A stretch of DNA of 64,000 bases from Trichosporon coremiiforme (Eukaryota; Basidiomycota; Tremellomycetes; Trichosporonales; Trichosporonaceae). How positions within the stretch are numbered: position 1 is the stretch's first letter; every line of letters begins with the position of its first letter. Of this stretch, positions 21,394-32,376 are shown one piece after another. Under the pieces are notes generated by a model. It did no database searches and was not told where the DNA came from. It worked only from the letters and a program-made list of their open reading frames with translations. The stretch is from the NCBI GenBank assembly GCA_039545355.1, contig BCJJ01000004.1, positions 744,001-808,000 of the forward strand. The letters are read 5' to 3'. The position numbers and the translations under genes are program-made.

Positions 21394-21805
21394 GGAAGGC
21401 CCGTAGATGTTCGGATGCGAGCACTGGATTCGAGCCTGGAATAGAGAATCGAGGCATGCGACAGGACGGTGGTACGCCGCCTTGCCTGTGCGCGCAGCAC
21501 AGACCATATGCATAATTACCACATGTTAACGTTCCCCTCAGCTTCTTTTCTCTCGTCGCATCATTACTCTCTACATCGCTGCCAACATCTCGTGCACTCA
21601 TACGACTGCATAGCAGCATCGACTGATCGCTGCAGACTGCAAGTGGAGGGCGCACGATTTCCAGTGTGGGCCCCACAGCGGAAGCAACCTGAGCTTCCAC
21701 TTCGGTGGCGATCATGACCGCCCTCATTAGGCGCGCTTACATCGCTCCGCCATTACCGTACTTTTGTGAGTTGTCCCACTACCAACCACCGATGTCTCCG
21801 CCGCC
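21394..21805. other. Intergenic region
   Basis: About 410 bp without coding signal; 3' UTR of the ZNF830 homologue and promoter of the gene at 21806. Confidence 0.45.
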
Positions 21806-22600
21806 ATGGGACAGGTGCAATCCGCGTTCGACCCGGACTCACAGGTGCCCGTAGTCTACGACAACCCTCCGTTCCCGTCACTGTACAACCCGACGTTCGA
21901 CTCGACCGTCGATGGCGAGGGATACTTCCTCCACGATGCTAATGGTGAGTCCTGTTCCATCTGCTTTGAGCTACTCTCGTCCCCATTGACTATTTGAAGA
22001 AGGAGATTGCTCGAGAAGTGAGGAGAAATGGGGATGGCTTTGAAGAGCGTGTTGGATTAGCTCGAACTGTCTTGCGCTGTAGCTAACATCCAGCACAATG
22101 GGAGTTCACACTGATCTGGACGATCATCATGACATGCGGTGTCTTCTGTATCTGCGCAATGACAGCGCTCGTCAACCTGCTACTATCTCGATTCGTGTGG
22201 TCACCGAAGGAAGAGCGGGATCACGAGCGACAGCCAGGACACAACCACCACGGCGTAACACCATTGTACTACACGATCAAGCCGCTGCCGCTATGGCTGT
22301 TCGCGCTGATCCCCGTCTGCATGGCTGCGACTGCGGCTTTCGTGTCCCTCGTCTCGGGGACTGTCGTCGGGTTCGCGCTCGCGGCTATCTATGCAGCCGG
22401 TGGATTTAGTATGTCTACGTGAGTTCGCCGTCGTGGCACGGAGGAGAGCAGCCTCGATGGTAGTTAACTGACATGACAGATGGGTGCCCTTCCTCTGGGG
22501 ACTTATCCAGGTCGTTGTGCTTATAATATCGCGAGTTAAGTTGAGCGAGACGGAAACTGACAGACGCAGGAGCTACTCGTCGTTGACTAGACTACTTTAG
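21806..22600 (+). CDS. Four-helix integral membrane protein, fungal family of unknown function
   Basis: Start at ATG 21806 in a good context (gccgccATGG), giving MGQVQSAFDP, another candidate N-myristoylation sequence (Gly2, Ser6). Introns follow FLHDAN (spliced to AQWEFTLIW) and FSMS (spliced to TWVPFLWG). The last intron-like stretch, near 22510-22575, is better read as exon because it completes a membrane helix. Four hydrophobic helices: TLIWTIIMTCGVFCICAMTA, LPLWLFALIPVCMAATAAFV, GTVVGFALAAIYAAGGFSMS and WVPFLWGLIQVVVLIIS. The PFLWGLI-type end occurs in fungal small integral membrane proteins without known function. The C-terminus is uncertain because splicing at 22510 to GAGCTACTC would give a different short tail. 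Confidence 0.65.
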
Positions 22601-24166
22601 TGGAAGCGTATTGTACAACGTTGTATCATTTGTGTATACCATGTCGTTTCACGGGCGCTGTCAAGCTTATGACTTGTCTTCATTCTGGCCAGGACCGTGG
22701 TACAACCTAGCCTACTTGCTCCATTGGCCTCGCTCCACATCAGCTAGTGGCGGGAAGGACGCAGTGTTGGCCGACCAGTAGCCAGAGTGGAGCAAGCTGC
22801 GGAGACGGTGGCAGCCATCCTGTCAGAGTTCACTAAACGGACCAGCGCACTGGAGATCAACGCGGCCCGATGTCGCTCCTTCGTCCAACCGGCGTTACTC
22901 GCGACGCGATCTCTCGTGCCGAGCGCGAGCGGGATGCTCGGCAGCCTCGGCAACAAGCTGCAAGCTTTGGGTCGTGAGCTACAACGTCTGGAGTCTTTAT
23001 CAATGAGGTAACGTTCAGGAGAGATGTAGGTGTGTCAACTCGAGCGAAGAGCCACTTCCGCAGGGTTGCTCCTCCCCGGCGCCCGGCAGTGCCCGGCAGT
23101 GCCCGACGGTCACTACCGTCCTGCGGTGTCGGAAGTTGGGCGAGGAAACGTCAAGGAGGCTTGTCGGCATGCCGCATCAGACCTTGGCTCCGGGTTAGGT
23201 TTAGCTCCTGAGCCTTGTATTCGCTGGGTGCTGGGTCAAGTGTGCCTGGATCGACGACCAAGTGCAAGGTTACGAGACGGCCAGTCGAGTTGCCTCCCGT
23301 GCACCACTCCGGTTCCCAAGATGCGACAGAGACGATTGGAGTTGCCCAGGTAGTTGCTGCTCCAACACTGGGAGGGAGATAGGGTTCAGGCTTGACGTAT
23401 GCGTCTCGCACGCTGGACACTGCATAGACGACCAGCTAATATGATCCCGAAACCTCAAACACGGCGGTGTTGCAGGGACATAGGGACTGAGAATGGCGGC
23501 GGTACTCCGGGGCACTCCGGTACGTAGAATAGGCACTCAGCCACCATGAGCCGAGCGATAGTGAATGCACGCATGCAACCGAGTTGCTCTAGTCGGCAGA
23601 CCAAGTTCACTAGTCCACTCTTGACCAGTCATCGATCTCACACTACTCGCGCGCCCTTCTCACCAGTACACACACCGTTGCGCCCGTCCCTACTCGCCTC
23701 GCCCCTTCCGCACACTGCACACTGCACACCTCACCCACCCTCACCCAGCTTCACACCCAGTCTGTGCGGCGCCCTCACCTCGCCTCCACTTACGCACATC
23801 GTCCACAGACAGCTGACACTCACCAACAGACCGTTCTTTCTCTTCCGCCCACTTCCTCTTCCTCCTCTTCTTTCTGCACACTTCTCTTTTCAACTTCTCT
23901 TCATTCCCCTTCTTATCTTATCCTTCCCGACAGCTCGACAGTCCCGACCCTGTCACGAGCCCACCACGACGCGCCTGACGCCCTTGACGCGCATCATTAC
24001 GACCCTTCGACCCTTGCCGCCCTCCACCTTCCCTTTCCATACTTTCAGACCTTGAGCTGATCTATCATCTATCGGACTTCCCTCTGACCTATATCGCCAA
24101 TACGTCGTCAACCTCCTTCATCGTCAAAAGCTATCCTGGTTCCCACGCAGTAGCTGCACTGCCGCG
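22601..24166. other. Long intergenic region and 5' leader of the UBA-E2 gene
   Basis: About 1.57 kb. Two adjoining coding-like scraps lie at 22641-22781 (46 codons from an ATG) and about 22787-23011 (open, hydrophobic/Arg-rich, no ATG), but they do not join into a gene. The tandem repeat at 23081-23106 follows. From about 23600 to 24160 the strand is strongly C/T-rich with almost no ATG, as expected for the promoter and long 5' leader of the gene at 24167. Confidence 0.5.
23081..23106 (+). repeat. 10-bp tandem repeat (about 2.5 copies)
   Basis: The unit GCCCGGCAGT occurs twice in a row, followed by a partial copy (GCCCGA). It is short and non-coding. Confidence 0.75.
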
Positions 24167-27100
24167 ATGTCCGCCAACGATGTCTCACTCAGGCAGCTCC
24201 AGGACATGGTAAGCCTCCCACAAGGACCACCTAGCTGATATCAGGGCATTCCCCGCGGACGAGCTCAGGCAGCTCTGAACCGCTCCAAAGGCGATGCCAT
24301 GGCCGCTGCCGTGAGTAACTGCCAGCCTTTATTCTAGGTGCCGGAGTCTACCGGGGTGCTCAGTGGGGCATGACCGGCATCTCCAAGGGCGAACATTGAA
24401 CTTTCCCTGACATCCAGGAACGCGTCTTCAGTGGCGAATTCGACGATATCGCCTCGGACGACGAGGGCGAGCCGGTGACTGCCAATCCGCAGAGCGGGCT
24501 CCGCGTAAGTTTCTGCAAGATGTTTCAAGCTGACCGCAGACCCCGGACTCTACGAGCCAAGGTGAAGACTCGGACCACGACGTATCCATGCCGTCGGACG
24601 GAGAGGAGGACACAATGAGCGACAACGACGGGGAAGGCTTCGAGCTCGATGGTGCGTAGAGAGAAGCTTGGGGTCTGGCAGCATGAAGCTAACCACCAGA
24701 GTTCATGGACGAGGATGGCGCGGCAGCCTGTCTTGACCCGTACGCCAACGTGTTCTTCTCCAAGGAGCGCACGGAGACCATGTTGGAGCCGGCCCTCAAG
24801 CCGATTTACGCACAGATCCCCATCCCTAACGGCGAGGAGAACGCTGGACAGACGATGCGCGTCCGCGTCCTTAGTCGCGGAGAGTGGATGAGTGGCTGCC
24901 CCGAGGGAAGTGAGTTTTGCACTGCAACTCATAGCATAGCTGACAAAGCAGATGAGCAGAGCTTCCTCTTCCAACTGTATGAGAAGCTCACGTCGGGCAA
25001 GTTTGCTTGCCCCAACAACTGCGGGCACAAGTTTGACCGCTCTCCCGAGGACTTCTTTGCTCTTCTCGTGAGCCTTTGTTTGTTATTACCTTGCTAACCA
25101 ATCCTAGCCTGACTTCCCTGCCTACGTCTCCCACCTCGAGCGGCACATCCAGCGCAAGTGCCCCAAGTGCAAGATCAATGTGTGCTCGGCATGCGAAGAC
25201 CCTGTCCGCGAGCCTTCGCCTGTGAAGGGCGGCTCCCCTGACGGCAACGAGTCCAAGGCTCTGTTTCACTGCCCTACGATCCAAGGCGCCATCCTCGGCG
25301 TCTCCCTCCACATGATCGAGCAGGAATTTGGCAGCCAGCTTCGCGTTGAGAAGCCAGCGGGGGTGCCTCCGGCTAAGAAAAGGAAGACGAGTGCTTTAGG
25401 CAAGCTCCTGAACACAATGCAGGGCGGCGACGATGACTCTTCCGATAGTGACGGGGGTTATGGCTTTGGAGGGCTCGGTGGACGGGGCCAGGCTGCGCCG
25501 AAGGGCACTGGGTACAGCGGAGCCGCGCACGAAGACGTGAGTGCAGCTTTCCGTGACGTGAAGCCAGCTGACCGTTCAGCGTTCCGGCGAGATTGCTGCC
25601 GAGAAGTCGCAGTTTCTCAAGGACCAAACGACCGCCAGGCTCATGTCGCAGGTCCGCGCGTACCTCCCTGCCGTGAAGCGCGGGCACACGACTGACCTCC
25701 TCGTTCACCCCACCGCGTTGGCACACCTCCGTCGCCGCAGCTCGTTCGTCAGCGACCTTCTCCGCAACGACTCGCTCATGGACATGTCTAACCGTGCCGA
25801 GATTTACCATGCGTTGTTCGACTGGCTCGAGGTCGTCTCCAGTCATGAGGTTCTCGCCAGCATGCTCGCCATGCCCCAGATGCGTGCTGTCAAGGCTATC
25901 CCTGGCCCTGACGACGACACTGTTGAGGTCACTTACGAGGGAGCTCCGAGCCCCCGCGAGCTTCTCGAGACGGTCGTGATCCAGGCGACTGCGGCTTTGA
26001 AGGGCCTCTCGTCTACGTCGGGCCCTGAAGAGTCTGACCAGGACAGTGACGAGCTCGATCCTCTCCAGCAGTCGCTCGCCGATGCGCAGAAGAGGAAGGA
26101 AAAGCAGAAGGTGAACGCGATGACTGCTGCCGGCACCCAGAATGCAATTCTGACCGCCTTCTGGTGAGCTTCCACGGGGATTGGCCTAAAGCTGACGCCA
26201 GTGACCGCATCCTCGACGCTCGCACCGAGATTGACCGTCTTCTCGTTGCGACCAAGGGTCGTGCGTTCGTCAACCGCATGCTCGAGTCTCTCCCTCGTCT
26301 TTACGAGACGGAGGAAGACCAGCCTAAGATCGAGACATCTGCCACCGACGAGACAACAATGAAGGTTTGTGAGTACAGCTGCCCCAGAGAAGCATCCCAG
26401 CTAATGACAGACGAGGAGTGGGCCCAGCGTGTGCGCTTCCGCTACTGCGACCTGCACGATCCTGGAGACCAGTCCAAGATCAAGTATGCGCACGCGTACA
26501 ACAATAACATCCAGACGCTCGTGGGAACGGTAAGTTGCCAATTCCTCGCACTGCCAGCTGACATCAGGACGCACCCAAGCGGTCTCTCGCGATCGCGAAG
26601 GAGCTGGCGATTCTCACCACGAGTCTTCCCGCTGCGTGGGGCTCGACGATCTTCATCCGTGTCGACGACGCGCGCGTCGATTGTATCAAGGCCATGATTA
26701 TTGGGCCCGAGGGAACGCCGTACGAGAACGGCTGCTTCTTGTTCGACATCTTTCTCCCGCTTGACTACAACCACTCGTGTCCGCTAGTCAAGTCGATGAC
26801 GACGAATGGCGGCAAGTACCGATACAACCCGAACCTGTACGCAGACGGCAAGGTGTGCCTGTCGCTGCTCGGCACTTGGAGCGGTCCCGGATGGATCTCG
26901 GGCAAGTCGACGCTGCTGCAGGTGCTCATCTCGATCCAGAGCCTCATCTTCTGTGACGAGCCGTACCTGAACGAGCCGGGTTGGGCCAACCAGGCTGGTG
27001 TAAGTTCACGTGAAATTGAAGTAACTGACATCAGACTGCCTCGAGCAAGGCGTACTCTGCAAACGTGCGCCGCATGGTGCTCGTGGACGCGATGGCGAAC

Positions 27101-27475
27101 AACTTGAAGAACCCGCCGTTCCCGTTCGAGAACGAGATCAAGACGCACTTCCGTTTGAAGGCCAAGGCGATCCGCGCGCAGCTCGACCGCTGGAAGGCTG
27201 AGGACGACGGCAAGCCCACGAACCGCGACTACTTCGGCGTCTCTCCACCCAACACAGCTTCGGGGGCTTCGTCGTCGCAGACCCCCTTCGATGTTTCCGC
27301 TAAGCACCTGCGTTCGCTGCTCGATGAGCTGGACCCGGTGGAATTGTCGACAGCTGCCACGCCTTTGGCATCGGGCCCTGCCGCCGGCCCGTCCACCACC
27401 AAGGCGAAGAAGACCAGGGCCAAGTGGGGCGGCAAGGGGACTCGCGCCTCGAGCCGCCTCAAGGCTAAAAAGTGA
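24167..27475 (+). CDS. Large ubiquitin-conjugating enzyme with N-terminal UBA domain and Cys-rich zinc region
   Basis: About 870 aa in some twelve exons, most introns with GCTGAC or GCTAAC branch sites. The N-terminus, assembled over exons 1-3, is a UBA domain: SLRQLQDMGIPRGRAQAALN, then RSKGDAMAAAERVFSG. An acidic stretch follows, then a Cys/His-rich region that probably binds zinc (FACPNNCGHKFD, then RKCPKCKINVCSACED and FHCPT). The middle is helical. The C-terminal third is a UBC fold of the large-E2 type: KAMIIGPEGTPYENGCFLFD, FLPLDYNHSCP, then NPNLYADGKVCLSLLGTWSG. The active Cys is in GKVCLSLL, and the conserved pre-catalytic Asn is in the NPN that replaces HPN. The post-catalytic part (STLLQVLISIQSLIFCDEPY, LNEPG) matches BIRC6/UBE2O/UBE2Z. 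It ends in a basic tail. It probably joins substrate or ubiquitin binding to conjugation in one chain; the substrate is unknown. Confidence 0.87.
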
Positions 27476-27724
27476 AAAAGTGAACTTCATGTGTATCAGT
27501 TGTATGTACCATAAATGCATGTGTATTACAAGCAAGGAGCGTGCTGGGGAACGCCTTGCGTGTGAGTCGTGCAGAGTATATCGAGAGAAAGAGCCTGTAT
27601 GCAAGCCCGATTAAGCCGACAGTTGACTTCGGCGATCGGCGAAGTCAGATCGGTGACTCGGCCAGTATCATTCTCTGAAATTCGAGTCTCGCGAGTGACC
27701 TCATTCTCAACCACACCCTCCACC

Positions 27725-29435
27725 ATGCTGAGCCGTCTACACCTCCGTCTCCCGCCACGGGCTCTCTCCCGAGTGAGGGGCTATGCGACGTCCAGCAATC
27801 CGATCAAGGTCGCCGTCATCGGCTCGGGTCCGTCCGGGTTCTACACAGCAAGCAGGCTGCTGCAGCTGCTGCCGGCTGACTCGCCGCTGGGCAGCCGTCT
27901 CAGTGTCGACATGTACGAGCGTCTGCCGACGCCGTATGGATTGTCGCGATATGGCGTGGCTCCGGACCACCCGGAGGTCAAGGTGAGCAATCACGCGGAC
28001 GAGTGGCCAACGGCCGCGAGGGAGCGATAGCTATCCCCAAGATACGCTTCTCGTCAAATACCAAAGACCTCTCCCGGTCACTCAGTCGTTGATGCTGATG
28101 GCTGATTGCTCGTCGCTCGCTTTGCTCGCTGACTCGCCGCAGAACTGCCAGCACAAATTCGACGAAATGACCCAAGACCCCCGCTTCACTTTCCTTGGCA
28201 ACGTGTGCATCGGCGACGGGAACCCGGACCACTCCTCTTCGTCCTCTGCGCCGATCGGCTCCTCAGCCGCCGGCGTACCCCACATCCCAACCTACACCTA
28301 CCCCTCGGCCGTGCACCTCCCCCTCGTGAGCCTGAAGCCGTACTACAACGTCCTCATCTTCTCGTATGGCGCGTCATTGTCGAACCCCCTCGGTATCCCC
28401 GGAACAGACTTGGGCAATGTATTCCCTGCGCTGGCTTTCGTGAGCTGGTACAATGGCCATCCGGCGTACGCCGACTTGCCAGTGGACTTGTCCAATATCA
28501 AGTCCGTTGACGTGGTGGGACAGGGTAACGTCGCCCTCGACGTCGCGCGCATGCTCCTCCAGCCCGTCTCTGTTCTTGAGCGCTCCGATATTCCCCAGAG
28601 TGTCATCGAGACACTGTCCCGCAAGGCAGTCGACGATGTGAGGATTGTAGGGCGCAGAGGACCGGCCCAGGTCGCATTCACGACCAAGGAGTTGCGGGAG
28701 ATGACAAAGCTCCCCGGTATCAACTACCCGGGTTTGCCCGCTGATATGCAAGCAGCAGCGAAGGAAGCAACAAAGGGCGACCGCATGCGCACTCGCCAGC
28801 TGGGGCTGATGGAGAAACCCCTTTCGGGCCCCGGGGGCAGGTTCGCGTTCGAGTTCCTCCGCTCCCCTCTTCGCTTCAACGCCTCCCCTTCCAACCCTTC
28901 AGCTGTGGGAAGTGTAGAGTGGGGAGAGAACGAGCTCGTCGATGGCGGCCGAAAGGCAAAGGCGACGGGCAAGTCTGAGACGAGGGATACAGACATGGTG
29001 ATCGAGAGTGTGGGGTACAAATCCGAGCCGATCAGTGATTTCCTCCCCCACGCCACTGGCAAGATTGTCAACGACGCTGGCCGCGTCAAGACTGACTCTG
29101 GTCTCGTGCCCCGCGTATACACTACGGGATGGGTCGCGCGGGGTCCCGTCGGCGTCATCGCGAGCACGATGCAGGACGCGTACGCCGTGGCGGACAACAT
29201 TATCCACGACATCTCCTCGGCACCTGAGGAGGGTGAGGGCGAGCGATGGCTCCCGGAGACCGCGGAGGGTGGACGCCCAGATGAGGTCGAGAGGGGACTG
29301 AGGGAGGGACGAGTTGTGGATATCGAGAGGTGGAACAGGGTAGACCAGGCCGAGAGGGAACTCGGCAAGAAGACGGGACGCGAGGAGAGGGAGAAGTTTA
29401 GGACGGTCGAGGAGATGCTGGCGGCCGCGAACTAG
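27725..29435 (+). CDS. ARH1: NADPH:adrenodoxin oxidoreductase, mitochondrial
   Basis: This FAD flavoenzyme passes electrons from NADPH to mitochondrial ferredoxin for Fe-S cluster, haem A and (in animals) steroid synthesis. Two exons, 27725-27982 and 28143-29435, total 1551 nt (516 aa). An Arg-rich mitochondrial presequence ([20 protein letters not shown]) precedes the FAD-binding [19 protein letters not shown]. Then come the family signatures [20 protein letters not shown] and [20 protein letters not shown], the NADP-binding [18 protein letters not shown], and near the C-terminus [20 protein letters not shown]. Both dinucleotide folds are complete. The final 60 residues are the charged extension common in fungal members. 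Identification is secure. Confidence 0.95.
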
Positions 29436-29822
29436 ATAGAGCATAGCATGCAACACTCATCGATCATCACTCTACTGGTCCATGGAATACAGTCTCTGCT
29501 TTCCTCTGCTTTCCTCACTCCCGACGAACAATTCCGCAGCCGGCTCTCAACACTCATTGCTGAGCCTCGCAGCCCAATCTCCACTGCCCTTCACTCTCTC
29601 CGCTCGCTCGGGCTCGGGCTCGTCTAGCGTAATCAAATGCATATGTCCATCAAGTTTTGGCTGTAAGCCTGGGTGGGGAAGGATCGTGAATCATTGAGGC
29701 TGGTGAGCCCGACGGTGGCCGGGGGGTGGCTATGAATGTAGGAGGGTACATGAGTGCGGGGCTGCGGAATGTTAACGCATACGCACACGCGCTCGCGCCT
29801 CGACGCCTTGGGCGCCGGACGC
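29436..29822. other. Convergent intergenic region
   Basis: About 385 bp between the stops of ARH1 and the Cys-rich membrane protein. It contains their 3' UTRs and no coding signal. Confidence 0.5.
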
Positions 29823-31017
29823 TCACTGCGTGGCAACGTAGCCACGGTGCCTCGCCTGAGACATCTGGGGCTGCGAGCCCGAGGCCTGCGCGAGCTGGTC
29901 GTGGAGGAGGATCTCCGAGTCCTCGGAGAGCGCACCCGTGCTCTCGCGACGGATGTTGGGGGGCAGGAGGCCGTTGGGGCCCTCGTACAGAGACTGGCGC
30001 GCGCCCTCGGGGGTGGTGCCCGCCGGGAGCGAGAGGAGCGAGTTCTTGGCGTGGCTCATGCTCATGATCGACTGGTGGTAGGCGATCTGCTCGTTGTAAT
30101 AGTTCTCGAGCTTGATCTGGTTCTCCTCACGGGCCTTGCGGTGGAGCAGCCAGAGACCGGCCATGACGCCCGCAATGACAATGACGATCGCAAGACCAAT
30201 GACGACGTACACCCACGGCTGCGGCTTGAGGGCCTCGTCGGCCGCCTTGCCGCAGAGCTTGTGGCCCTTGCCGTCGTCCTGGCAGTTGTACGACATGCAC
30301 TCCTTGGGGGCACCGCAGGGCTCGTGACGCTTCTTCTTTGGGTTGCACTGCAGCGTCGAGCCGTCACAGTAGTAGTTCTTGGCGCAGTTGTCGCGGGACA
30401 CAACATAGGAGAACTGGGTGCCGTCGTCCGCCGTCGAGATGTACTGGGTGTTCTCGACGACGCACGTCTCACCCGCGGACACGTTCGCGTGGTAGCACTG
30501 GAAGTTGAGACAGATCGAGCCGTTCACGTTCAGGTACGTCGCCAGTCCCTCGCGGTGCTCCGGCGGCTGGCACTGCTCGTCGCGGTCTTTCTGGCACGGT
30601 CCACCCGGCGGGGACTGCGGCATGCAGTGGTCGCCCTCGTCGGGGCAGAACTCGCCGTCGCGGCAGAGCGGGGGAAGGTCATCGAAGCGGACACCAGAGT
30701 ATCCGATCGGGTACTGCTTATTAGTTGAGACACATATGTGCAACTCACAATGTCCTGACGGCATCCACGGTGAGCGCAGGTTCCGTTCTTGTTGCAGTAG
30801 AGGTCGGCGGCACAGTCAGTCACGAGGTTCCAGGTGGACTGGTCAAGGTGGTTTTTTCCAAGGCTTGGGAGGCTGTCAGCACCGCATCGTCTGTGTATGT
30901 GACATTGAGAGCCATGACTTACTCGCACTGTTCACCGAATTGACCTTTGACGATGGCACCCCAGGCGGAGGTCGCGGCGAGGGCGGCGAAGAAGAGCTGG
31001 CGACGCGGGAGCACCAT
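29823..31017 (-). CDS. Cysteine-rich type I membrane protein
   Basis: Start ATG 31017 gives a signal peptide (MVLPRRQLFFAALAATSAWG). Introns follow FGEQC and GCRQDI. The extracellular or lumenal part holds about twenty cysteines in short spacings (DCAADLYCNKNGTCAHRGC, CRDGEFCPDEGDHCMPQSPP, DNCAKNYYCDGSTLQCNP, EPCGAPKECMSYNCQDDGKG), suggesting several small disulfide-bonded modules, plus possible N-glycosylation sites. One membrane helix follows (WVYVVIGLAIVIVIAGVMAG). The cytosolic tail of about 110 aa begins with a basic stop-transfer sequence (HRKAREENQIKLENYY) and contains a Tyr/Ser-rich segment. I know no function; cell-wall or surface sensing is only suggested by the topology. Exon joins are clear, so the gene model is good. 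Confidence 0.72.
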
Positions 31018-32376
31018 GGTGGGAGTGCTGGCCGTGTGGAAGCGTGTGTGTTGAGGAGCAGGAAGAGAAAGATGGGGGAGGAAGACGAGGAACGGAGGTG
31101 TGCAAGGTTGGTCGATCCCAGTGGTGGGTCTGGCAGTTGTCAAGGCTGCGTGCGGTGAATCGCCTGGCGCCTGAAGGCTTGGGTGTGATCAGAATAGGAG
31201 CACTGTGGGAGGGCACTTTGAGCGCGAACGACAGGGTGGTGCTTGATTAAGGAGCCCTCTGGCGTGAGCCCTGAGGCCTTGGACAGTGGTGATAGACAGT
31301 CGTTCCTGTCGTTCCCAGGGGCTGTCCCTCGAACTGTACAGCCCGCAAAGTCTCGATCCACCGCAGCAGATCCTTCACTCTCCACGTGGGAACTCAAAAC
31401 GGCCTCCCCCAGTGTCCTGGCAGCCATCCTCCATCCTGACGCCCGGGACCAATTTTTTTTGTTTACGCGCTGTCGGTCCAGCAGAGTGTGCCATCGGTTG
31501 TCGGTCACTTGAGCGCGGTTGCTCACTGCCTGCTGCGAACGACATGGTTGCAGACTGAATTGACTGCTCGGAGCAACACCCGGGTCCCTGATACGCGCGA
31601 GATGTGCCTCGTCTGGCAGCTGATGCACACCGCACACAGGTCATGCGAAACAAGTACTGCAGACACCAAGCCTGCGTATGAGCGTGTGACCGGGGAATGC
31701 CCCGAGTGGCAAGCGCGGACCACAAGTCTGGGAGCCGCCCGCGATCACCCGTACAAGACAAGGACCGCGGAGCGGTGGAGGCCGTTCGAGGTTCGAATTT
31801 CGAAAAGGTCCCGCTCTGTGCGTCGAGAGTTCGGTGGCTACACGGGGCTACGCCTCCACCTTTTGAATCTGTGGACGGCTGGCGCGGAACTGGCGCGCGG
31901 TTCGGGGAGTGGCCAAGCAGAAGTCAAGTTCTGCAGAGCATAACACACTCAGACACCCAAGCCAACGCACATGGCTAGCCCCCCCCCCCCCGCCCCCCTT
32001 TGCAGAGTACATCCGCGTCTCGTCGGTACTTCGGTACTTCGGAGCTGAGCCAAGCTGGGGCTGACCTGACTGGACTGCTGCATCGGCTGGGCAACAACGC
32101 GCCAACCGCTAGTCAGCCCTTGCCCCCCTTCCACCGATAGCCCTGCACGCAAATGCAGAGCACCATCATCCCATCCACCTTCCTCGTCACCACCACAACT
32201 CTCAACTAGCTCACCACCACCACCCCACCACTCATCACCACCATCCTTCATCCATCCACCACCCTGCCCAATCCATCCATCCACCAAACCAACCCATTAC
32301 ATCACCGCTCCCGCACCCCGCGCTGCATTAGCAAGCAACAGCATACGGCTGGGCCAACACCCGTACCCAGCCCATC
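31018..32376. other. Long divergent intergenic region
   Basis: About 1.36 kb between the Cys-rich membrane protein (leftward) and the Hpc2 gene (rightward). No supported gene. It contains the interrupted poly-C tract at 31981-31998, and from about 32170 a CCA/CATC-rich stretch that is probably the Hpc2 5' leader. A palindromic TTCGAATTTCGAA near 31795 is the only other structure I noticed. Confidence 0.5.
31981..31998 (+). repeat. Interrupted poly-C tract
   Basis: Eleven C, one G, then six C, lying about 380 bp before the Hpc2 start. Homopolymer length here is likely to vary between reads. Confidence 0.9.

Noticed and set aside
22641..23011. Two small open frames upstream of the UBA-E2 gene
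   Set aside because: The 46-codon frame has no recognisable motif and the following frame lacks an ATG. No donor joins them, so a gene is not supported.
23546..24060. A 169-codon plus-strand frame rich in Ser, Pro, His and Leu
   Set aside because: It comes from a C/T-rich leader just before the UBA-E2 start. The composition is that of a pyrimidine tract, not a protein.
29754..30728. A 324-codon plus-strand frame over the Cys-rich membrane protein
   Set aside because: A Leu/Val/Arg/Gly-rich shadow. The minus strand has the signal peptide, ordered cysteines, membrane helix and good introns.
31770..31830. tRNA-like T-arm string (GGTTCGAATTTC)
   Set aside because: No matching acceptor stem, anticodon arm or D arm can be drawn around it.
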